Shown piece by piece: positions 4,401-10,682 of a DNA stretch of 10,682 nucleotides. Numbering within the stretch: position 1 is the first letter of the stretch; every line of letters begins with the position of its first letter. The position numbers were made by a program, and so were the translations under genes. The notes under the pieces were generated by a model, which was given only the letters and a program-made list of their open reading frames with translations, was not told the DNA's origin and searched no databases. The stretch lies in contig DASSRQ010000097.1 in the NCBI GenBank assembly GCA_035701665.1, positions 1-10,682 on the forward strand, written 5' to 3'. This DNA comes from DASSRQ01 sp035701665. GTDB lineage: Bacteria > Vulcanimicrobiota > Vulcanimicrobiia > Vulcanimicrobiales > Vulcanimicrobiaceae.

Positions 4401-5949
4401 ACGGTACCGCGAGATAGCGGCGGTGCTGGCGCGGCACGGAATCGGTGCGCTCGGACACGATCGCGCCCGCCACGTGCGTGAAGCGTGCGAAGAGCTCGGC
4501 ACGACGTTCATCAAGCTCGGGCAGATGCTCTCGATGCGCGCGGACCTGTTGCCGCCCGAGTTCCGCGAGGAGCTGGCAAAGTTGCAGGACGACGTTCCGC
4601 CCGTGGAGTTTTCCGCGATCGAAGACGTTATCGTCGAAGAACTAGGCGCGTCGCCCGAGCTGATCTTTTCGTGGTTCGATCGCAGTCCGCTGGGCTGCGC
4701 TTCGATCGCGCAGGTGCACGCAGCGCGTACGCGCGAGGGGCGCAGCGTCGTCGTCAAAGTGCAGAAGCCGAACGTGCGCGCGCAGGTCGAAACGGATCTA
4801 GCGATTCTTTCCGATATGCTCGACGAGTGGTCGGAGCGCTTCCCCGTGCTCAAAGAGTTTGACGCCAAACGGCTGCTGGACGACTTTTCGGATTCGCTGC
4901 TCGCCGAGCTGGATTACACCCGCGAAGCCGCAAACTTGAGCGTTTTTCAAGACGCATTCAAAGACGACGACGAGATCGTTCTGCCCGAAGCGCTCGAGCA
5001 GCTCAGCACGGGGCGCGTGCTCACGCTCTCGCGCATCGAAGGCGTAAAGCCGCGCGACTTGCCGCCGCTCGAAGAAGGCCGTCCGCTCTTAGCGCGCGCG
5101 ATGGCGCGGTTTTTGTTCCAGCCGGCGTTCGAGTGCGGACTCTTTCATGCGGACCCGCATTCCGGCAACTTTCTCGTTACGCGCGCCGGTACGCTCGCGG
5201 CGATCGATTTCGGCATGTGCGCCCGGCTTGCCGGCGATGCGCGCCGCAAACTCGCCGATATCTTTTTAGCGATCGATAAACGCGATGCGCAGCGACTCGC
5301 CGATAGGCTTATCGCCGTCGCGCCGCCGGCGCGCCCGGCGGACCGGACCGCGCTCACGGGCGAACTCGATCGTATTTTGGAGCGTTTTGCGGACGCCGAG
5401 GCCGGAACGGTCGACGTCGCGGCAGCGATCGAAGCGTTGCTGGAGGTCGTGCGCGAGCACCGGCTTCGCATGCCCGGCAACTTCGCGCAGTTGTTCAAAG
5501 CCGCGGTCATGTGCGAGTGTTTGGTAGAGCAGTTCGATCCGCACGCGACGCTCAACGAATACGTCAAGCCGATCGTCAAAAAGGCCTACTACGACCGGTT
5601 CTCGCGTGAGGATCTGCCGGAGCGCGCGCGGGAAAGCGCTGCGGACGCAGCCGATCTGGCCATGGAGCTGCCGCGTCGCGTCGACCGGGTCTTGGGCGAA
5701 CTCGAGCGCGGGAATCTGCGCGTTTGGACGCGGCTGGAAGACGTCGATGCGCTCGTCAAACGGTTCGAGCGCACCGCCGAACGCACGAACGCCACGCTGC
5801 TGGCTGCGGCCTGCATCGTGGCGATCGCGATCGTCATGAACTTCTATCATCCCCAGGGGTGGGAACGCTGGATCGGCATCGTGTTCTGGGTTGCGGTGAT
5901 CCTAGCGTTCGTTCACGTGGTTCGAACGTTACTGGCCTTGCGCAAGTGA
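4360..5949 (+). CDS. ubiB: UbiB/AarF (ABC1/ADCK) family atypical kinase-ATPase, membrane anchored
   Basis: 529 aa, the usual length. UbiB-family proteins support ubiquinone and other isoprenoid-quinone biosynthesis as atypical kinases or ATPases at the membrane. Seen in order: the diagnostic K-x-G-Q region (F-I-K-L-G-Q, K52-Q55), the A-rich nucleotide loop here as P-L-G-C-A-S-I-A-Q-V-H (110-120, usually AAAS), the ATP-lysine strand V-V-V-K-V-Q-K-P (130-137), A-E-L-D-Y-T-R-E-A (182-190), the catalytic H-A-D-P-H-S-G-N (263-270, usually HPGN) and D-F-G (283-285). Two hydrophobic segments close the protein (about 478-496 and 504-525), the typical C-terminal anchor. ATG at 4360 lies inside the phosphatase gene (41-nt overlap), implying coupling. 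The 3' end overlaps icd by 21 nt in the convergent direction. No ubiquinone or menaquinone enzyme is in the window, so the symbol states family, not proven pathway. Confidence 0.93.
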   Translation: MQTESRRAAPAKGERYREIAAVLARHGIGALGHDRARHVREACEELGTTFIKLGQMLSMRADLLPPEFREELAKLQDDVPPVEFSAIEDVIVEELGASPELIFSWFDRSPLGCASIAQVHAARTREGRSVVVKVQKPNVRAQVETDLAILSDMLDEWSERFPVLKEFDAKRLLDDFSDSLLAELDYTREAANLSVFQDAFKDDDEIVLPEALEQLSTGRVLTLSRIEGVKPRDLPPLEEGRPLLARAMARFLFQPAFECGLFHADPHSGNFLVTRAGTLAAIDFGMCARLAGDARRKLADIFLAIDKRDAQRLADRLIAVAPPARPADRTALTGELDRILERFADAEAGTVDVAAAIEALLEVVREHRLRMPGNFAQLFKAAVMCECLVEQFDPHATLNEYVKPIVKKAYYDRFSREDLPERARESAADAADLAMELPRRVDRVLGELERGNLRVWTRLEDVDALVKRFERTAERTNATLLAAACIVAIAIVMNFYHPQGWERWIGIVFWVAVILAFVHVVRTLLALRK

Positions 5950-7371
5950 GTAGCCGCGCTCGCCGCCGAACTCGTATAGTCCCTCGGTTTTAATCACCTC
6001 GAACCCGGCGTCGTTGACGGCTTTGATGACGTCGAGAAGTTTGTTCGAGTCGAAAGCGTCGCCCTCAAAGCGGCAGCTCCAGTGGTCGCTCCAAAACGTG
6101 TCGGGGTTGCCTTTCGGCCACACTTTCGTTCCGCGGTTGCTGATGACGGTGAGCTTTACACCGTCGGGTGCGGCGTTCTGCAGGGCGGTGCCGATCTCGT
6201 CCGGGTTGCCGTCGGGCTTGTCGATGAAGACGTCGACGCCCTTGGCCGTCTTTGCCGATCGCGCACCTGCGGCGCGTGCGCTGATATCCATCTGCGCGTC
6301 TCTTGCATACTCGGCCGACTTGAGCTGCTGCGGCTTTTGGCCGAGCCGGGCAATAATCGCCTCGCCGAACTCGCGCGTGCCGACCTTTTCTTTGCTGACG
6401 CCGTCCTTATAGATGTCGTAGGTGTGGATGCCGTCTTCGATCGTTTTCAGCCACGCGTTGTGGACTTTCTCCGCAACGTCGCCCTGACCGATGTGCGAGA
6501 GCATCAGCAGCGCTCCGTGCAGCAGGCCCGACGGGTTGGCCATGTTCTGGCCCGCGCGGCGCGGAGCCGAACCGTGAATCGCTTCGAACATCGAGCAGTG
6601 ATCGCCGATATTCGCCGAGCCCGCCAGGCCGACCGAACCGGTGATCTGCGCCGCCACGTCAGAGAGCACGTCGCCGTAGAGATTCGGCATGACGAGCACG
6701 TCGAACGCTTCCGGCGTGTCGGCCATCTTGGCCGCGCCGATGTCGACGATCCAATGCTCGTTCTCGATCTCCGGATACTCTTTGGCTATCGCGTCGAACG
6801 TCTTGTGAAACAAGCCGTCCGTGATCTTCATGATGTTGTCTTTAGTGAAGCAAGTGACTTTCTTGCGTTTGTTCGCGCGAGCATACTCGAACGCGTAGCG
6901 GATGATGCGCTCGCTGCCCGGGCGCGAGATCAGTTTCAGACATTGCGTCACCTGATCGGTTTGGCGGTGCTCGATGCCGCCGTACACGTCTTCCTCGTTC
7001 TCACGGACGATCACGAGGTCCATGTTCGGGTGCTTCGTCGCAACGTACGGATGCAGCGAAGCGCAGGGGCGCACGTTCGCATACATTCCGAGCGTCTTGC
7101 GCACGGTGACGTTGAGCGATTTGAAGCCGCCGCCTTGCGGCGTCGTGATCGGAGCCTTCAGAAAAACTTTCGTGCGCCGCAGCGATTCCCACGACGAATC
7201 CTCGATGCCGTTGCTCAGGCCGCGGTTATAGACGCTCTCGCCGATCTCGATGCGTTCGATATCCAGCTGCGCGCCCGCGGCTTGAATGACGTTCAGCGTG
7301 GCCTCCATGATCTCGGGGCCGATGCCGTCGCCATAGGCAACAGTGATCGCGGTCTTTTTTGCGGTCATCAT
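5929..7371 (-). CDS. icd: Isocitrate dehydrogenase, Thermus-type with C-terminal extension (probably NADP-dependent)
   Basis: 480 aa. It oxidises isocitrate to 2-oxoglutarate and CO2 in the TCA cycle, in the cytoplasm. Motifs: G-D-G-I-G-P-E (14-20), S85-x-N87-x-x-x-R91 (isocitrate-type substrate loop), R101, R123-E-N-E-E-D-V-Y130, K177, D210, the metal ligands D234 and D238 in N-L-Y-G-D-V-L-S-D, and H266-G-S-A-P. After the core, a tail of about 105 residues (about 375-480, with G-V-D-V-F, S-N-R-G-T-K-V and C-R-F) matches the extra domain I know from the Thermus thermophilus NADP-IDH. The two residues after HGSAP, Lys-Tyr in E. coli NADP-IDH and Asp-Ile in NAD-types, are Arg-Arg here. NADP use is therefore likely but not certain. 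ATG-ATG at 7371/7368 is preceded by a weak GAG. It lies 31 nt after the sulfoxide-synthase gene, as the last gene of that operon. Confidence 0.95.
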   Translation of the reverse strand: MMTAKKTAITVAYGDGIGPEIMEATLNVIQAAGAQLDIERIEIGESVYNRGLSNGIEDSSWESLRRTKVFLKAPITTPQGGGFKSLNVTVRKTLGMYANVRPCASLHPYVATKHPNMDLVIVRENEEDVYGGIEHRQTDQVTQCLKLISRPGSERIIRYAFEYARANKRKKVTCFTKDNIMKITDGLFHKTFDAIAKEYPEIENEHWIVDIGAAKMADTPEAFDVLVMPNLYGDVLSDVAAQITGSVGLAGSANIGDHCSMFEAIHGSAPRRAGQNMANPSGLLHGALLMLSHIGQGDVAEKVHNAWLKTIEDGIHTYDIYKDGVSKEKVGTREFGEAIIARLGQKPQQLKSAEYARDAQMDISARAAGARSAKTAKGVDVFIDKPDGNPDEIGTALQNAAPDGVKLTVISNRGTKVWPKGNPDTFWSDHWSCRFEGDAFDSNKLLDVIKAVNDAGFEVIKTEGLYEFGGERGYSLAQGQ

Positions 7372-7402
7372 AGTCGTCTCGAAAACTCCAGTCGGATGGT
7401 CG

Positions 7403-8671
7403 TTAATACACGCAGCGGAACTTCGCGTACATGTACGGATAGTCGGCGTAGAACCAGTTCCGGAACGAACGCCGGATCAGCTCTTTAGCCGTAACCGGCG
7501 AGGCGCCTTTCATCACGAAGTGCTTGCCGTCGAAGAAGTCCGCACTGTACTGCGGATAGCTCGCCATCGCTTCGAAGCCCGGAAACGGGCCGAACGGCGT
7601 CGACGTCCACTCCCAGCCGTTGCCGACCAGGTCGTAGATGCCCCATGCGCTCGCGCCGGCGTGCGCCGTATCCACGGGCTGCGGGTCGAAGCGTTCGAAA
7701 TCGAAGTTGCCGTGCATGGGGTTCGGAGCCTGATCGCCCCACGGGAACGGCCGCTCTTCGCCGGACGGCGTGCCGAACGCAGCGCGGTGGTACTCGGCCT
7801 CCGTCATCAGCCGGCAGCGCTTCCACTGCGCGTAGGCTTCGGCCTGATCGTGGCTGGCGTAGACCGGCCACGACAGCGGCAGCGGCAGATCTTCGAAGAC
7901 GCCGCGCAGCCGAAACTCACCGTCGCGTTCCACCCAAAACGGGGGACGCGGACCGCCCGCGTGCACGAACTGCAGATAGTCGCCGTTGGTGACCGGATAG
8001 CGCTGCACGCTGAACGCCGGTACGTCGACCTCGTGTTCGTCGTACTCGTTGTCCCAGCCGAACGGAATCTCTCCGCGGCGTGCGCCGAGCGTCGCTATTC
8101 CAGCGGGCACGGCTACGAAATCGTTGACGGGCGGCGTGCTGTCGTGATGGTCTTGCTCGACGCGGCCCTTGAGCGACGGATCGAGACGGTGGATGATGTA
8201 CGTGAGCGTTTCGTGATGCATCGGCTCGTGTTCGAGCATCGTATAGGCCGCTTCGGCGCGAACGAGCCGCGGTTTCGCGTCGTCTAGAAACGGCGCGTTT
8301 GCAATTGCTTGAAGCACGCGTTCATCGCAAGCCCGCCCGAACGCTTCGATCTCTTCCTTGCTGGGCCAATCGCTGCGGTCGTGGCGTTTCGCGTCGTCGG
8401 CCGAACCCGGATCGATACCGCGCTCGAACAACTTCTCGAGACGCGCGTCGAGCGGCGCTTCCCCGAGGCCGCGCTCGTTCAGCGTCAGATAGCTGAACGC
8501 GGGCAGATGGCCTTCGTAAAAGGCAAACGGATGTCGCAGCGGGATGGGGCGCGAGTAGTACGCATCCTGGTCGATCAGTGCAAAGAGCCGGGCCGAACGT
8601 TCGCGGTTGCGCAGATACCAGTCGGCAAGGGCGGCGCGAACGCTGGGCTGCGGTGCGGCCAGCGTAGTCAT
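7403..8671 (-). CDS. EgtB/OvoA/SenA-like non-haem-iron sulfoxide (or selenoxide) synthase
   Basis: The 422-aa protein has the two-domain layout of EgtB: an N-terminal DinB-like four-helix domain (about 10-165) and a C-terminal formylglycine-generating-enzyme/SUMF1 fold (about 183-421). The family uses iron and O2 to join a sulfur or selenium donor to histidine or hercynine. The three-histidine iron site is readable: H55 in Y-E-G-H-L-P, and H148-x-x-x-H152-x-E154 in H-E-P-M-H-H-E-T-L, the classic HX3HXE pattern. The SUMF1 part shows P-V-T-N-G-D-Y, W-P-V-Y, R-L-M-T-E-A-E-Y, P-W-G, D-L-V-G-N-G-W-E-W-T and a terminal R-N-W-F-Y...F-R-C. The exact product cannot be named: no EgtD methyltransferase, glutamate-cysteine ligase, SenB or selenophosphate enzyme is in view. 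The ATG at 8671 has a strong AAGGTGG site. It lies 9 nt downstream of the GGDEF-EAL gene, so it is co-transcribed. Confidence 0.9.
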   Translation of the reverse strand: MTTLAAPQPSVRAALADWYLRNRERSARLFALIDQDAYYSRPIPLRHPFAFYEGHLPAFSYLTLNERGLGEAPLDARLEKLFERGIDPGSADDAKRHDRSDWPSKEEIEAFGRACDERVLQAIANAPFLDDAKPRLVRAEAAYTMLEHEPMHHETLTYIIHRLDPSLKGRVEQDHHDSTPPVNDFVAVPAGIATLGARRGEIPFGWDNEYDEHEVDVPAFSVQRYPVTNGDYLQFVHAGGPRPPFWVERDGEFRLRGVFEDLPLPLSWPVYASHDQAEAYAQWKRCRLMTEAEYHRAAFGTPSGEERPFPWGDQAPNPMHGNFDFERFDPQPVDTAHAGASAWGIYDLVGNGWEWTSTPFGPFPGFEAMASYPQYSADFFDGKHFVMKGASPVTAKELIRRSFRNWFYADYPYMYAKFRCVY

Positions 8672-8675
8672 GCCG

Positions 8676-8682
8676 CCACCTT
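8676..8682 (-). promoter_or_regulatory. Ribosome-binding site of the sulfoxide-synthase gene
   Basis: AAGGTGG on the minus strand ends 4 nt before the ATG at 8671. Its first two A's are the last two bases of the TAA stop of the upstream GGDEF-EAL gene (8681-8683). Ribosomes finishing that gene therefore stop directly on the initiation site of the next. This fixes the start at 8671 and supports translational coupling. Confidence 0.75.
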
Positions 8683-10682
8683 ACCCTGGTGCGCGCAGAG
8701 TTCCTCGCTCCCGCAGGAGCCGTTCGATGACGTCCGCCTGAACCGGCCGTGAGAAGTAATAGCCCTGCATCCGCTCGCACCCGGCGTTCGTTAAAAAGTC
8801 CACTTGGTCGGCCGTTTCGACGCCTTCGGCGATGATGCACAAGCCCAAACTGCGGCCCATCGCCAGCACGGCTTTGATGATCGTTTCGTCGCTGAGCTGG
8901 TGGCCGATTCCGGCCACGAACGAGCGGTCGATCTTGATCGTGTCGACTTCGAAACGGCGCAGATAGTTCAGCGACGAATGGCCGGTGCCGAAGTCGTCGA
9001 CCGCGATGCGCGCGCCGAGCAGTTTCAGTTTGCGGATCGTTTCGATGGCGTGCGCGACGTTGGAAAGCGTCATGCTCTCGGTAATCTCGACTTCGAGCGC
9101 TGTCGCTGGAACGCCGTAGCGGTTCAACTGCCTGAGGAACCGTTCCGCGAGGTCGGCATGAAAGAATTGCCGCGCCGAAATGTTTACCGAGAGCGAAAGA
9201 TTGTCCATGCCCATCTTGCGCCAATCGCTCAAGTGGGCGGCGGCTTCGGCGATAACCCACTCGCCTATCTCGGTGATGAGTCCGCTGGCTTCCGCGACGG
9301 GAATGAAATCGTCGGGATAGACGATGCCGCGCTGCGGATCGTTCCACCGCACCAACGCTTCGACGCCGACGATGCGCGACGAGCTGGTTTCGACGATCGG
9401 CTGATAGTTCAAGAGGAAGTCGCCGCGCTCGAGTGCGCGGCGCAAGCGCTTCTCTTGCTGGATGCGCGTGCGGACGGGCTCTTCCATCGAAGGAACGTAT
9501 ACCGACGTGCATCCGCCCGAACGTTCTTTGGCATGGTACATCGCCATATCGGCGTGACGTATTATGGCTTCGTCGCTGCGCGCGTCTTCGGGAAAAATCG
9601 AGATGCCGACGCTCGCGCTGATGAACTGTTCGAAGCCTTCGAGAATATACGGACGGCTGATGATTGCCAACAGGTCGGCGGCGACGCGCTCGGCATCGGC
9701 AGCATCTCGCGGATCGGCCAGGAGTACCGTAAATTCATCGCCTCCCATGCGCGCGACGAGGCCGCTGGAGCCGACGGCGTCGACGAGCCGGCGCGCAACC
9801 ATTTGCAGAAACCGGTCGCCCATCGCGTGTCCGAGCGAGTCGTTGATATCCTTGAAGCGGTCGAGATCGAACGATAAAACGGCGACGCGCTGCGTCTGGC
9901 CGTGCACGTCCATGATCGCCTCGCGCAGCGAATCCTGAAAGTACAGCCGGTTCGGCAGGCCCGTCAGGGAGTCGTAATACGCGAGCGTGCGCAGATTCGA
10001 TCGCGCGCGCTGACGCTCGAGCGTCGATCCCACCAACGCCGCCATCAATGCGAGCGTATCGTGATCGATCTCTTCGAAATCGGCGGTGCGCGCGACGGTC
10101 GAGAAGAAGACGAGCACGCCGTACAGCGTTCCGTTCGCGACGACCTTAGTGCCCATCCAATTCTTGTAGGGTTCATTGTCGCTTGTGGAAGCGTGCGATA
10201 AAACCGGATCGCGGTGCGATGCGATCTCCTTGGCAATCTCCATCAGGGCAGCGTCGTCGCCGCTGAACAGCTCCAGGGAGTCGAAGCGCATCTCGACCGC
10301 CGGCGTCTCCGAACCCGTGACGATCGCGCCGCTCTCCATTCCCAAGAGGCGGCACCCGGTCTGCAGCGTGGACATGACGTGCGAACTCGTGTATTCGGAC
10401 GTCGTCGCGAGCAGATAAAGGTCGCGGACGCGCTGCGCCTGCAGATCGATCCGGCGCGCGGCGCGTCGCCGTTCCGTCGTGTCCTGCATCACGGCGTACA
10501 CGCCGCCGACGTTTCCATGGGACATCTTCGGAAACAGCGTAACGTCGAGCATCAGCTCGGGGCCGCCGGGTGCGCTGGCACTGATGTCGTAGCGGACGGA
10601 CTCGCCTTCGAGCGCGCGGCGGAAGAACGACCAACCGCGCTCGAGGTCCGCGCTGCTCAAAAAGATGCGGAAATTCTGCCCG
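8681..10682 (-). CDS. PAS-GAF-GGDEF-EAL composite c-di-GMP signalling protein (partial, N-terminus beyond window)
   Basis: The frame is open to the right edge (666 residues visible). No start is credible: the TTG at 10660 lies inside a PAS-like sequence that continues upstream (N-F-R-I-F-L). Order in the visible part: end of a PAS/PAC sensor (about 1-75, ending V-Y-A-V-M-Q-D-T-T-E-R), a GAF-like domain (about 90-225), GGDEF (about 230-400) and EAL (about 415-655). The cyclase signature is G-G-D-E-F intact at 313-317, with D-L-D-R-F-K-D-I-N-D-S-L-G-H upstream. The R-x-x-D inhibitory site expected five residues before GGDEF is absent. The EAL part keeps E-A-L, N-I-S-A-R-Q-F, E-I-T-E-S, D-D-F-G-T-G, K-I-D-R-S-F, A-E-G-V-E and Q-G-Y. 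Both making and breaking of c-di-GMP look possible, gated by PAS/GAF input. It is the upstream gene of an operon with the sulfoxide synthase and icd. Confidence 0.95.
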   Translation of the reverse strand, partial: GQNFRIFLSSADLERGWSFFRRALEGESVRYDISASAPGGPELMLDVTLFPKMSHGNVGGVYAVMQDTTERRRAARRIDLQAQRVRDLYLLATTSEYTSSHVMSTLQTGCRLLGMESGAIVTGSETPAVEMRFDSLELFSGDDAALMEIAKEIASHRDPVLSHASTSDNEPYKNWMGTKVVANGTLYGVLVFFSTVARTADFEEIDHDTLALMAALVGSTLERQRARSNLRTLAYYDSLTGLPNRLYFQDSLREAIMDVHGQTQRVAVLSFDLDRFKDINDSLGHAMGDRFLQMVARRLVDAVGSSGLVARMGGDEFTVLLADPRDAADAERVAADLLAIISRPYILEGFEQFISASVGISIFPEDARSDEAIIRHADMAMYHAKERSGGCTSVYVPSMEEPVRTRIQQEKRLRRALERGDFLLNYQPIVETSSSRIVGVEALVRWNDPQRGIVYPDDFIPVAEASGLITEIGEWVIAEAAAHLSDWRKMGMDNLSLSVNISARQFFHADLAERFLRQLNRYGVPATALEVEITESMTLSNVAHAIETIRKLKLLGARIAVDDFGTGHSSLNYLRRFEVDTIKIDRSFVAGIGHQLSDETIIKAVLAMGRSLGLCIIAEGVETADQVDFLTNAGCERMQGYYFSRPVQADVIERLLRERGTLRAPG

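Noticed and set aside
6082..7488. 468-codon plus-strand open frame opposite icd
   Set aside because: It is arginine/valine/histidine-rich shadow sequence caused by codon bias of the strongly conserved icd on the other strand. It has no recognisable domain.
8804..9877. 357-codon plus-strand open frame opposite the GGDEF-EAL gene
   Set aside because: It mirrors conserved GGDEF and EAL codons, and its composition is that of a shadow frame with no motif.

Overview
This is a high-GC bacterial window carrying nine protein-coding genes and one tRNA gene. It is densely packed, with many overlapping or nearly abutting genes and GTG/TTG starts. The organism cannot be fixed from this stretch. The GC-rich coding bias, a tRNA without an encoded CCA, a Thermus-type isocitrate dehydrogenase, an actinobacterial-looking truncated aldehyde dehydrogenase and a small predicted lipoprotein with propeller-like repeats suggest an under-sampled soil-type phylum. 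Eremiobacterota (WPS-2) is my low-confidence guess.

Layout. (A) Positions 1-974, minus strand: the start of a lipoprotein with beta-propeller-like repeats (runs off the left edge), then a hairpin terminator, tRNA-Ser(GGA), and a second perfect hairpin touching the tRNA 5' end, with two more small palindromes behind it. (B) 975-3217, minus strand, reading right to left: a truncated aldehyde-dehydrogenase-like protein, a class II aldolase overlapping it by 4 nt, and 36 nt later a stand-alone EAL-domain c-di-GMP phosphodiesterase. (C) 3280-5949, plus strand: a ferritin-like di-iron protein, a histidine phosphatase with no ordinary start codon, and an UbiB/AarF atypical kinase with two C-terminal membrane helices. 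These three genes overlap one another, so they are very likely one transcript. (D) 5929-10682, minus strand, reading right to left: a large PAS-GAF-GGDEF-EAL protein (N-terminus beyond the right edge), an EgtB/OvoA/SenA-like non-heme-iron sulfoxide synthase 9 nt downstream, and an NADP-type isocitrate dehydrogenase 31 nt further on. The icd and ubiB genes converge and overlap tail to tail by 21 nt.

Themes. Two c-di-GMP turnover proteins occur in two separate operons. Several genes concern iron, redox or quinones: the ferritin-like protein, the UbiB kinase, the iron-dependent sulfoxide synthase, and an IDH that would supply NADPH. The most unusual points are an aldehyde-dehydrogenase relative that ends before the catalytic domain yet has a family-like C-terminus, the operon joining a c-di-GMP enzyme to a sulfoxide synthase and icd, the phosphatase without a standard start codon, and the tRNA bracketed by hairpins. 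I see no CRISPR array, insertion sequence, integrase or phage gene. No gene-free stretch exceeds 300 nt; the longest (about 280 nt, 696-974) holds the tRNA and the hairpins.
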